64,000 nt of DNA from contig NZ_LT732526.1 in NCBI RefSeq assembly GCF_900155545.1, positions 2,202,214 through 2,266,213 of the forward strand, in the 5' to 3' direction. Of the stretch, positions 35,682 through 43,831 are shown piece by piece. The notes below the pieces were generated by a model. That model saw only the letters and a list, made by a program, of their open reading frames with translations, was not told the DNA's origin and searched no databases. Position 1 is the first letter of the stretch. Every line of letters begins with the position of its first letter. The stretch is from Clostridium sp. Marseille-P2415. GTDB lineage: Bacteria > Bacillota > Clostridia > Lachnospirales > Lachnospiraceae. The translations under genes and the position numbers were made by a program.

Positions 35682-36803
35682 TTAAAGCATATCTTTGAAT
35701 GCTTCTATCATGGTTCCTGCCTGTTCGTAATTTACCATTTGCCTGTCTGCTTCTATCTGGATAATAGGAATTCCTGCCCCATCACAGGCTCTTTTCACCA
35801 TTACATAATCAAATTCTTCCGGATCGCAGAACTTTGTCAGGAGAACCACCACGCCCCTGGCTTTGTATTTCTTGGCCAGATCAACAATATAGCCGGCTCT
35901 CTTCTTTTCCGGATCATACAGAACGGAGCAACGGTCCATCCGGGAAAACTTATCCGCAAGTCCTTCCAAAGGTTCCAGTTCCAGATTCACATCAGTACGG
36001 TACTGTCTGGATTCATGGGCCACATCATCTGCCACAATCTGCAGCCCGTGCTCATCAAAAATTTTCAGCAGTCCGTCGCTGTCAGCCAGGATTCCGGTGG
36101 TGATCACCTTGATTTTGCTTTCCTTCTCCTCTACCTGTGACAAAGCCTCCATGAACTGACAGACAAGTGCCGTATGCTCTTCCTTTTTCATGAAATAAGC
36201 ACTTTTAAAAATATCCCTTCTCTGGACTGCCGTGATGGAAGGATGCTGTTCCAGAGCCTCTGTCAGCTTTCTCATTGCCACATTATGTTTATTGTAGATT
36301 TCATTTGACCGGGCAAGGGAAGCCCCGCTGAATGTTACACCGGCCGCTGCCTCCAGATCTCTTATGACACGCTCATAGGAAGCTTTGGTAAATTCTTTTC
36401 CCGCCTCCGGCTTCCGGTTCTGGGGATAGGTCATTGGAATAAAAGGAATGTCCTTCACCGCATATTTCCAGTTCTGCCCCAGACACTTTAAAGAATCGCA
36501 GAGGGAGGGGATCACAATGGCTGAAATACCTTCATATTCTCCCCTGATCCCCAGTTCCAGAATGCTCTGCATGATGGAGCAGATAAATGCGGGGAAATAC
36601 TTTTTTGACTCTTTCAGTTCAATATCAGCCCCCCACGCTCCCATGGGGACAAGTCCCATGGAATGGACCAGCTCTTCCGGCGTATAGACAGGAACACAGG
36701 CCACGACCTTCTTTCCCTGTGCCAGATATGCATCTAACTGTTTTTTTGGTGAACACGCAATCTCATGAAAATTTGCTAATAATTCATTCAATGTTGCCAT
36801 CAT
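35682..36803 (-). CDS. 2-hydroxyacyl-CoA dehydratase, beta-type subunit (HgdB/FldC family)
   Basis: 373 residues; Cys residues conserved in the family, e.g. VVACVPVYTPEELVHSMG, FICSIMQS, SLCDSLKC, and LLTKFCDPEEFDY near the end, serve as ligands of the [4Fe-4S] cluster. Together with the other subunit it dehydrates (R)-2-hydroxyacyl-CoA to (E)-2-enoyl-CoA by a ketyl radical mechanism. The start overlaps the stop of the alpha-type gene as ATGA; a second ATG follows directly. The substrate may be aryl-lactyl or branched-chain 2-hydroxyacyl-CoA, and the sequence does not decide which. Confidence 0.9.
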   Translation of the reverse strand: MMATLNELLANFHEIACSPKKQLDAYLAQGKKVVACVPVYTPEELVHSMGLVPMGAWGADIELKESKKYFPAFICSIMQSILELGIRGEYEGISAIVIPSLCDSLKCLGQNWKYAVKDIPFIPMTYPQNRKPEAGKEFTKASYERVIRDLEAAAGVTFSGASLARSNEIYNKHNVAMRKLTEALEQHPSITAVQRRDIFKSAYFMKKEEHTALVCQFMEALSQVEEKESKIKVITTGILADSDGLLKIFDEHGLQIVADDVAHESRQYRTDVNLELEPLEGLADKFSRMDRCSVLYDPEKKRAGYIVDLAKKYKARGVVVLLTKFCDPEEFDYVMVKRACDGAGIPIIQIEADRQMVNYEQAGTMIEAFKDML

Positions 36804-38038
36804 TCATTCCCCCTCTTGTTGGATTCCATGATTTCCGTCAGCCCCTGGACTCTTGTTTCATATTGCGCTTCTGAGAAATTACGCGGATCGGCCTGATCAC
36901 CGTCAAATGAGGTGACCGGTATCCGGCAGTCCTCCCCGATCTGTCGGCTCATCTCATACATGAAGCCGCTCCAAAGCTTACAGGAACGGTTGGTATGAAC
37001 CAGGAGCCCTTCCGCATGAGTCTTGTTCACAATGCTCTCCCTCTTATCTCTGGCATGCTCTAAGTTCATGGCATTGGGCACATTGCAGTAAGCGCGGATC
37101 AGGCCGTCGAAGTCATCGTAAATGAATCCAAAAGCATCGGCATAAATAGTTGCCACCATGTTGATCCCCCTGGATTTCAGGCCGGCAGCCGTGGCTCTTA
37201 AATGGGGCCAGCAGGCGATCCCCTCAAACATGATCCGGTATTTTTCCTCTGCACGGAAGGTACTGGTTCCCTCTTTTACCGCTTTTTTGTATTCTTCCAG
37301 CAGCGTTTCAAAGGCTTGGGCTGCTTCGACAGTCCCTCTGGCGCAAACGGCCACTGCCATATGATTGAGCAGGTCAAAGCCGTTGAGCGGGGAAGGGGTA
37401 TACCTGGTGTAAGACGTAGCCTCCAGCCATGCTCTGGAGGTCCTGTTTGAGATTTCCATGACCTCCTTAAACCTTTCATCGCTCCATTTTTTCCCCGTAA
37501 TCTCCTCCAGCTGCCTGATGGCCGCCAGAAACTGGCTCTTAACATAAGCGGCCTGGGCCTCAGAAACCTCGTAATCAGGATTAAAGGGAATGTCAATGAG
37601 AATGAGCGGAATGCCAAGCTCTTTTGCGATGTTTTCATACCATTTGATCATACAGTTGCAGATGTTATTGCAGCAAAGCACGAAATCCGGCAGAGGCATG
37701 TTCTGTTCCGGAGTCTCTCCCGTCTTCATGTGTGCCAGGCTGATTCTTGCATAGGCACAGATATCATTGGAATAACCTTCCGCCTCTGAAATTTCACACA
37801 GCCGCTGCCCGGCACCTCTTGCCGCAATGGCAGCTGCCTGATTCTCGGGATAGCACACCTTAATGCCCAGTGTCTGAAAAATTTCCTGAGGGAAGTTGCT
37901 GGCGCACCAGCCGATTTTTTCTCCTCTGTCCTTTGCCTCCTGGACCTCCTTGTAATGTTTTGCCACGATCTCGTTCAGCTTAAACCTGGCCGAATTGGGA
38001 TCAATGGTAAATTTCGGTTTTGTTTCTCCTTCACCCAT
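36800..38038 (-). CDS. 2-hydroxyacyl-CoA dehydratase, alpha-type subunit (HgdA/FldB family)
   Basis: 412 residues. Family landmarks: KIGWCASNFPQEIFQTLG, LCCNNICNCMIKWYEN, the GIACWPHLRATAAGLKSRG stretch and VHTNRSCKLWSGFMYE, with cysteines for the [4Fe-4S] cluster. Partner of the adjacent subunit with a 4-base overlap. AAAGGAGG precedes the ATG. The subunit receives one electron from the ATP-driven activator encoded upstream. Oxygen-sensitive by nature of the family, in keeping with a strict anaerobe. Confidence 0.9.
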   Translation of the reverse strand: MGEGETKPKFTIDPNSARFKLNEIVAKHYKEVQEAKDRGEKIGWCASNFPQEIFQTLGIKVCYPENQAAAIAARGAGQRLCEISEAEGYSNDICAYARISLAHMKTGETPEQNMPLPDFVLCCNNICNCMIKWYENIAKELGIPLILIDIPFNPDYEVSEAQAAYVKSQFLAAIRQLEEITGKKWSDERFKEVMEISNRTSRAWLEATSYTRYTPSPLNGFDLLNHMAVAVCARGTVEAAQAFETLLEEYKKAVKEGTSTFRAEEKYRIMFEGIACWPHLRATAAGLKSRGINMVATIYADAFGFIYDDFDGLIRAYCNVPNAMNLEHARDKRESIVNKTHAEGLLVHTNRSCKLWSGFMYEMSRQIGEDCRIPVTSFDGDQADPRNFSEAQYETRVQGLTEIMESNKRGNE

Positions 38039-38054
38039 GAAAAATTCCTCCTTT

Positions 38055-38825
38055 TTATGATTTATCGTAAGCGTAAAGCGCCGCCCCTAAAGCTCCCATC
38101 AGCTGGGCCAACGGGGAATAGGTAATTTCAAGGCCCAGCTCCTGTTCCATGGCTTTTCGTACTCCGCCATTTTTCGCAACGCCTCCGCTCATACACACCA
38201 TTTCTTTCACTCCGGTCCGTTTCGCCAGGGCCGCCACCCTGCTTGCTACTGACTGGCAGATACCGGCTACCAGGTCCGGGATCTCAACTCCATTTGCCAA
38301 TTGGGATATGACCTCGGATTCGGCAAAAACCGTACAGGTACTGGATATCTTGACTGTCCCCTTTGACAGGGCCGCCTGCTTTTCCAAATCCTCGATCTTC
38401 AGCTGAAGGATTCCTGCCATGACATCCAGAAACCGTCCGGTACCCGCCGCACATTTGTCATTCATCAAAAATTCTGCCAGACGCCCGTCAGCACCCAGGG
38501 AAAGTACTTTTGCATCCTGGCCCCCAATGTCGATGACGGTCCGCACTTTTGGGAGCAGATGATGGACCCCCCTTGCATGGCAGCTCAGTTCACTCATCTC
38601 GCCATCAGCATCTTTTAACAGCTTCCTTCCATATCCGGTTGCGAAAACAGAGGCTATCTCCTCCGGCTTAAGGCTCCCCGCCGCAAGAACTGCCTCAATT
38701 GCCCGCCCCGGCCCGTCGGTTCCTGTCCCTGCCGCAATCAGGGATGTGGCCAGAATTTCCTGTCCATCTTTCAGAATGACTGCTTTGGAAGTGGTAGAGC
38801 CTATGTCAACTCCTAATGTGAACAT
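38055..38825 (-). CDS. 2-hydroxyacyl-CoA dehydratase activator (HgdC/FldI/HadI family)
   Basis: 256 residues of the ASKHA ATPase fold: phosphate-1 motif [14 protein letters not shown] at the N-terminus, [11 protein letters not shown], and [16 protein letters not shown]. The cysteines in [13 protein letters not shown] and [11 protein letters not shown] hold the [4Fe-4S] cluster shared between the two subunits of the homodimer. It uses ATP hydrolysis to push one electron onto the dehydratase. First gene of the nine-gene operon, downstream of the control region with palindromes at 38854-39200. Confidence 0.93.
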   Translation of the reverse strand: MFTLGVDIGSTTSKAVILKDGQEILATSLIAAGTGTDGPGRAIEAVLAAGSLKPEEIASVFATGYGRKLLKDADGEMSELSCHARGVHHLLPKVRTVIDIGGQDAKVLSLGADGRLAEFLMNDKCAAGTGRFLDVMAGILQLKIEDLEKQAALSKGTVKISSTCTVFAESEVISQLANGVEIPDLVAGICQSVASRVAALAKRTGVKEMVCMSGGVAKNGGVRKAMEQELGLEITYSPLAQLMGALGAALYAYDKS

Positions 38826-38853
38826 GGTCGTTTTCCTTTCTCATTGTTTATTT

Positions 38854-39200
38854 TGTAACAATCTTTCTTAAAAAAATATAGATGTGTACATGTATACAAG
38901 TACCCTCTGAAAAATAATGTATCCTTGTATACATATCGAATCAAAAAATTAAATGTAACAAGATACATTTTTTCATGCATAGATTATCAAAATTTGTCTA
39001 ATTTGTCAATACTTTTTAAAAAATGTGATAAAGTTTTATATATTATATGGTGTTATTTATTATAACTCATAAACCTCTTTCCTTGTATAATGTCTATTTT
39101 GTGACAATCTCTTCTAAAAAAATAGGGGTGTAACATATCGCAGAAACATGTATCCTTGTATACATGTTTCTGTCAAAAAATAAAATGCAACCGGATGCAT
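38854..39200. promoter_or_regulatory. Duplicated control region with palindromic operators
   Basis: Two imperfect direct copies of about 110 bases (38854-38960 and 39091-39200) share TTTTGTNACAATCT, a poly-A stretch and ATGTATCCTTGTATACAT. The 8-base palindrome TGTATACA occurs at 38891-38898, 38926-38933 and 39157-39164. The third lies in a 32-base inverted repeat (39141-39172) with arms CAGAAACATGTA/TACATGTTTCTG. GntR/FadR-type proteins bind short TTGTATACAA-like palindromes, and such a regulator is encoded next to it, so these are likely its operators. Confidence 0.6.
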
Positions 39201-39255
39201 CGATCCATTTTCATTATAAATGATTTCCAATACCAGTTTCGTTTTTACGGTGGAC

Positions 39256-39289
39256 GGTTAGAAATCCATAAAATTACGGATTTCTGACC
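39256..39289 (-). terminator. Hairpin after the GntR gene
   Basis: GGTTAGAAATCC (39256-39267) and GGATTTCTGACC (39278-39289) form a 12-bp stem with one wobble, 22 bases past the GntR stop. No clean T-run follows on the minus strand, so termination would be imperfect and some read-through into the acyl-CoA operon is possible. Confidence 0.45.
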
Positions 39290-39310
39290 GTTCCCTCTCA
39301 TCCAGCCAGA

Positions 39311-40009
39311 TTAAATGTTTATGAAATACTGAGGGTATTTTTCTTTTGCCTGATCCCTGATTTCGGATATGGTCTCCAGATGGTCCGCCATGGCTTGCTG
39401 GGCCCTGATAAAATCTCCGCCCCTGATCTCATCTACAATCCTCCGGTGCTCATCGATCAGGCAGGACATCCGATTACCAAGGGCTACGTCAAAGTTCCGC
39501 CATCTTGATATGTGGAGCATTAAATCCTCCAGCAGCTTAATAAGATTATACCGTTCCACACTTTCCGCAATGGCCCGGTGAAATGCCGAATCCAGCTTTT
39601 GAAATTCCAGGTCATATCCTTCCACGTTCCGGTAGGCTTCCTGCTTTTCTAGATTATCTTCCAGTTCTTTTACCAGTTTTTGAATTTTCTCATCGTCCTT
39701 TTGGGATAACAGCTCATAAAGCTCTTCTTTTTCCACGGCAGTCCTTAAGATCAACAGATCTCCGATCAGTTTTAAATCAATCAGGCTTACATAGGTCCCT
39801 CTCTGGGGGTATACCGAAAGAAGCCCCAGCTGATTCAGCCTTGCAAAGGCATTACGGATAACGGTTCTTGACACCCCGTATTCTTCCGCCATCTGATTTT
39901 CACTGATCCTGCTTCCAGGCTCCAGTTCCAGCTTCAAAATGCGTTTTCTGATATTGAGAAAAACAAAATCTGCTGAAACCGGCTGGCTATTGCTTTTCAT
40001 ATAGTTCAT
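39311..40009 (-). CDS. GntR/FadR family transcriptional regulator (FCD domain)
   Basis: 232 residues. N-terminal winged helix-turn-helix (about 15-80) with RISENQMAEEYGVSRTVIRN and PQRGTYVS. The C-terminal all-helical FCD ligand domain carries the metal or acid-binding pattern (FQKLDSAFHRAIAES, CLIDEHRRIVDEI, ADHLE). AAGGA stands about 8 bases before the ATG. Upstream of and codirectional with the dehydratase operon. FCD regulators usually respond to organic acids or acyl-CoA, matching the pathway. The palindromes at 38891-39172 are its likely operators. Confidence 0.88.
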   Translation of the reverse strand: MNYMKSNSQPVSADFVFLNIRKRILKLELEPGSRISENQMAEEYGVSRTVIRNAFARLNQLGLLSVYPQRGTYVSLIDLKLIGDLLILRTAVEKEELYELLSQKDDEKIQKLVKELEDNLEKQEAYRNVEGYDLEFQKLDSAFHRAIAESVERYNLIKLLEDLMLHISRWRNFDVALGNRMSCLIDEHRRIVDEIRGGDFIRAQQAMADHLETISEIRDQAKEKYPQYFINI

Positions 40010-40151
40010 GCTTCATTCCTTCAATTCTTATTGCTGACTTCTTGTTATAAGCCGATTATACTCTTGATTACAGACTTCTGTCAATTCGTTTCTTATACAG
40101 GTAACCAGCAGGAATAAGCATGACCGCCCTTTCCCGGCTGCCGCGTATCCC

Positions 40152-41003
40152 TTATTTTAAATGCTTATCCAGAGTAAACCCCCTTCCCCGGACCTCCCGG
40201 ACTCCGTTTATGATGATAAACGCCTTTGGATCAATTTCCTGGACATAATGGTTTAACTGACTCATTTCCCTGTTGGGCAGGATACACAGGACCGCCTTTT
40301 GGCTGATATTCTCAAACCCGGTCCGGATCGGCAAAAAGGTGGACCCCCTGTCCATATCCTTCTGAATGAAATCGTTGATTTTCCTGTATTCCCCGCTGAT
40401 GATTAAAACCTGGACATTGCCCGCACCAAAAAGAAGCACCTGGTTCAATACGATCGAGGTCAGCATGACCGAAAGGATGCCGTAGAGTATCTCCTCTGTG
40501 CCGGAATATAACATCTGCACCAGAAGAATTACTATGTCAAAACAGTACATGGCGAATGCCACGGGAATGCGGAATTTTTTGTTGAGAATCAGGGGCGGTA
40601 TATCCATACCGCCCGTCGAGCCCCCAAGGCGCATGACAATTCCCAGCCCCAGCCCAATTAACATCCCGCCGAACAGCGCAGCCAGCAGCCGGTCGCCGGT
40701 CAGATGTTTCAGCGCTTCAATCTTCAAAAACTGATTTAAGAAAACAGGAAATACCAGGGTGCTGACAATGGTTGTAAACGCAAACTGCTTTCCCAAAAGA
40801 AAGAATCCCAGAAAAAACATGAACACATTGATGAATCCAACGGTCAGGGACATATCCAAATGGAAAAAATAATCCATGCTTCGCGCAATCCCTGTCGTAC
40901 CTCCTACCAGAAAATGATTTGGAATGGAAAATGCCGTTAAACCGAAGGCAAAAACAGCATTTCCGGCTGCCACTCCCAGGATCCGAACGAAATTTTTGTT
41001 CAT
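40152..41003 (-). CDS. YitT family membrane protein (DUF2179)
   Basis: 283 residues from ATG 41003, eight bases after GGAGG; ATG 41009 is too close to the site. Five or six membrane helices (AVFAFGLTAFSIPNHFLVGG; GMLIGLGLGIVMRLGGSTGG, with the family's Gly-rich loop) are followed by a cytoplasmic DUF2179 domain of about 80 residues (VLIISGEYRKINDFIQKDMDRG in two parts, ending in GVREVRGRGFTL). The function of the family is unknown. Not in an evident operon: 141 bases separate it from the GntR gene and 57 from the arylsulfotransferase gene, with the same orientation. Confidence 0.88.
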   Translation of the reverse strand: MNKNFVRILGVAAGNAVFAFGLTAFSIPNHFLVGGTTGIARSMDYFFHLDMSLTVGFINVFMFFLGFFLLGKQFAFTTIVSTLVFPVFLNQFLKIEALKHLTGDRLLAALFGGMLIGLGLGIVMRLGGSTGGMDIPPLILNKKFRIPVAFAMYCFDIVILLVQMLYSGTEEILYGILSVMLTSIVLNQVLLFGAGNVQVLIISGEYRKINDFIQKDMDRGSTFLPIRTGFENISQKAVLCILPNREMSQLNHYVQEIDPKAFIIINGVREVRGRGFTLDKHLK

Positions 41004-41059
41004 TTTCATTTCCTCCGTTTAGGGCTGCCTTAAAACCGCAGCCCGTTCCTTTTACCCGG

Positions 41060-42949
41060 TTAATCCAGATTCAGCCTGATTCCGGTCTCATATTTTACAT
41101 CGTCAACGATCACCCTCACATCAAATACTCCGTGGAGCCCTTCCTTGTCCACGTTTAAGGTTACTTCCCGGTCATCCTTTGGAAGGAAAGTTCCGGAGCA
41201 CATGGCTAAGAATTTTTGTGCACTTGTTGATATGAAATAGCGGTGTACCTCCTCCGGGTCATCCGCCTTTTCCAGCTGGAACATAACAAGCTGCCCTCTT
41301 CGAAACATAGCCTTAAATACCATGCGGTCATCCTCTTCCGTAAGCTTTGCCTTACAAGAGGAAGGAAGCAGTTCTCCTGATGCTTCTGCCGGAACCTCTG
41401 TATCAAACTCTCCGGTAACCCCAAGGCTTCCCAGGACACGCCCCATACCCAGGGTTACATTCTCCCCCTCGTGATACAGCCTCATCTTTTCAGCGCGGTA
41501 ATAATTGGAGGGCAGATGCATTTCATAAACGACCTCTCCGTCCTTAACCTCAACGGTAATGCTCTTTAAAACACATTCCGGATCCTCTAAATTCATGTAA
41601 ACCGGAAGCTCCTCGCAAGTCACGCCGTGATTGCAGCCCATGCCTCCGGAATGCACCAGATAATGGCCGTCCCCGTAATACTCCACATTGGAAATGTAGG
41701 ATGAAAAGAAATCGTTTTTCCGTTCCTTTCCAAACTGCCATACCTGTTCAATGGTCCTGTGCTCCGTATCAATGTGATAGCGGACGCCTCTGGAGAAATT
41801 TTCACGGTTTAAGCGGTAATTCTCTTTATCCTTCGCGCGCCAGTGACCGTTGTCAAACATCATGATGTCACCGTCAGGGAGGACCATGCAGGCATGCTGT
41901 TCATACTGCCAGTCAAAATCCCCGTCTCCGACCGGAGTGAAAAAATACTTCTTTACCATATCGTCGGGCCAGCCCTCCGGATCTCCGATGATCCAGTTTA
42001 AAGCTCCGGTTTCAAAGTCAATGTTAATGACGGCATCCTGGTGCCTGCCGGAAAGAGTCAGGGAGTTGGTCTTTTTATCGTACCATAACGCATTGTTGTG
42101 AAACCAGTCATGCTCCGACCAGCTTCCGGATTTGGCTGCATCCTGAGGCAGAACCTTTTTATAGTCCCAGGACTTTATGATTTCTCCCGTATTCCGGTCC
42201 ACCAAAACACACACGTCTTCTGTTGTAGCCGCATTCTTCTCCTGAGTCAGAATCAGCAGGTTTCCATCTTCCATCTCAATCTGGTCGTGATGATATCCTC
42301 CGGGAATGCGGTATTCTGTATAGATCTTTCCCACTAAATCCATCTCGCAGACTCCTGCCGTATAATAAGGCATATTCAGTAAACGGTTGGATCCGATGAG
42401 GATATGGCCGTTCTTCGCCTGCTTCATATCAAATATAAACGGTTCCACCAGATGCCAGCGGCAGTCACCGCGGTAATCATAAGCTCCTGCCAGGGAATCT
42501 CCTGACGGCGTCACGAAGATGAGCTGGTCCCCCATATATTCCCTGGTGGTCTTCACATAATCCGCCCGGTAAGGCATGTCCTTAATTTTATCCGTCTGTA
42601 TCTTCACCTCGCTGTTTTTCCCATTCCCCAGCGTAATCACAACAGTATTTTCATATTCCGGATAGAGCCCCAGAACCGGGAGAATCTGTTCCTTTGCCGC
42701 AGGAAAGGTATGGGTGATATCCCCTGCCTCTTCCTTCCCCTTCACCGTAAGCGTGACAGCCTGTTCTTCTGCCGTGGTAAACAATATCATGGCGGCCAGC
42801 GGGTTGACAAAGTAAGGATTCAGCACCACATATGGGTTTTCAGCCGTATAGTTCCCGTTCCGCAGTTCCTGCACCATGGCCTGCTCTCTCTCATATTGGC
42901 GAACCACCAGATGATTTACCCGTTCATAATCAATTCTATTCATTTCCAT
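41060..42949 (-). CDS. Arylsulfotransferase (ASST family), without signal peptide
   Basis: 629 residues from 42949, where GGAGGGG lies upstream; the 34 extra codons of the open frame have no site. An N-terminal beta domain is followed by a six-bladed propeller with ASST-type histidines in SEHDWFHNNALWYD, SLTLSGRHQDAVIN, EQHACMVLPDGDIMMFDNG and VHSGGMGCNHGV. One of these would be the transiently sulfated histidine. The enzyme transfers sulfate between phenols without PAPS. Enterobacterial homologs are periplasmic. Here no leader is seen, so it would act in the cytoplasm or leave the cell by an unknown route. The gene stands alone, divergent from a Crp-type regulator. Confidence 0.85.
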   Translation of the reverse strand: MEMNRIDYERVNHLVVRQYEREQAMVQELRNGNYTAENPYVVLNPYFVNPLAAMILFTTAEEQAVTLTVKGKEEAGDITHTFPAAKEQILPVLGLYPEYENTVVITLGNGKNSEVKIQTDKIKDMPYRADYVKTTREYMGDQLIFVTPSGDSLAGAYDYRGDCRWHLVEPFIFDMKQAKNGHILIGSNRLLNMPYYTAGVCEMDLVGKIYTEYRIPGGYHHDQIEMEDGNLLILTQEKNAATTEDVCVLVDRNTGEIIKSWDYKKVLPQDAAKSGSWSEHDWFHNNALWYDKKTNSLTLSGRHQDAVINIDFETGALNWIIGDPEGWPDDMVKKYFFTPVGDGDFDWQYEQHACMVLPDGDIMMFDNGHWRAKDKENYRLNRENFSRGVRYHIDTEHRTIEQVWQFGKERKNDFFSSYISNVEYYGDGHYLVHSGGMGCNHGVTCEELPVYMNLEDPECVLKSITVEVKDGEVVYEMHLPSNYYRAEKMRLYHEGENVTLGMGRVLGSLGVTGEFDTEVPAEASGELLPSSCKAKLTEEDDRMVFKAMFRRGQLVMFQLEKADDPEEVHRYFISTSAQKFLAMCSGTFLPKDDREVTLNVDKEGLHGVFDVRVIVDDVKYETGIRLNLD

Positions 42950-43120
42950 TGATACCCCTCCTGTAATTTTGTTAAAATTATAACCCGGTGAGAGGGATAA
43001 AAAAATATCCATTGATATTATTTTCGCACAATAAATCGACATTTTCCACATTACCCTTCCTATACTCTGTCATTTATGCTATAATTTTTCTAACATCATT
43101 GTCATTGGAGTAAAGAACTT

Positions 43121-43774
43121 ATGAAAAAAAATGAAATGTATCTTCCGGCCATTCGGGCCCTCGGAACCCTGATTCACGTAAAAAAGCACGATTGCCTGTA
43201 CAACCGCACCCATATCGATAAATATGTATACTGCCTGGAAAAAGGCTTATGTGCGCTCCACAGCGTATCTGCCAGCGGAAAGGAACGGATCTACCAGTAT
43301 TTTCTTCCCGGGGACTTAATCAGCTTCACTCCCGCCTACCGGCGCAGTTATCCGGATGATACCTTTTATGCCTTTTCCATTACAGCAAAGTCGGCATGCT
43401 CCCTGTACCAGATTCCCTACAGCACATTTCTGGATTTTATGGCAAAGCATCCGGAGTTTTACCGGTGGCTTTTTGAAACCACCATAACCCATTATGACAA
43501 CGCTTTAAGGCACTGCTACACCCTTCAGGATGGAGACAATTTTATCAGCCTCTGCCAGGCACTGAGCGAGCTGGCCATCCTGGAGAATTCCAGATATGTC
43601 ATCCACAGGGATTTTTCTTATAATGAAATTGCCAGCTATCTCGGCATACATACCATTACGGTCACCCGCCTGATCGGACGTTTAAAGGAAATGGGCGTCA
43701 TAACCAAGGAAGGGCATGTTACCGTCATCCTGGACATGGACAGGCTCACCCGGCTGGCCCGGGGGGAAAAATAA
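43121..43774 (+). CDS. Crp/Fnr family transcriptional regulator
   Basis: 217 residues: an N-terminal cyclic-nucleotide-binding fold (YCLEKGLCALHSVSASGKERIYQYFLPGD read in pieces) without the Fnr N-terminal cysteine cluster, and a C-terminal winged helix-turn-helix (YNEIASYLGIHTITVTRLIG). Start preceded by TTGGAG. Divergent from the arylsulfotransferase gene, with about 170 bases between, so it is the natural candidate regulator of that gene. The effector is unknown. Confidence 0.88.
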   Translation: MKKNEMYLPAIRALGTLIHVKKHDCLYNRTHIDKYVYCLEKGLCALHSVSASGKERIYQYFLPGDLISFTPAYRRSYPDDTFYAFSITAKSACSLYQIPYSTFLDFMAKHPEFYRWLFETTITHYDNALRHCYTLQDGDNFISLCQALSELAILENSRYVIHRDFSYNEIASYLGIHTITVTRLIGRLKEMGVITKEGHVTVILDMDRLTRLARGEK

Positions 43775-43789
43775 GGAAACACTTCAAAA

Positions 43790-43825
43790 CCCGCTGTTTT
43801 TCAGGAATTCCCTGAAAACAGCGGG
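43790..43825. terminator. Bidirectional terminator between crp-type and nhaC-type genes
   Basis: CCCGCTGTTTTTCAGG and CCTGAAAACAGCGGG pair over 15 bp with one bulged T and a short AATTC-type loop. T-rich sequence follows on plus (TCTATTTTATTT) and a run of TTTT follows on minus. It separates two convergent genes. Confidence 0.85.
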
Positions 43826-43831
43826 TCTATT

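Noticed and set aside
38854..39200. CRISPR-like repeats
   Set aside because: Only two imperfect copies of about 110 bases with no regular short repeat-spacer pattern and no cas genes; a duplicated promoter region explains them better.
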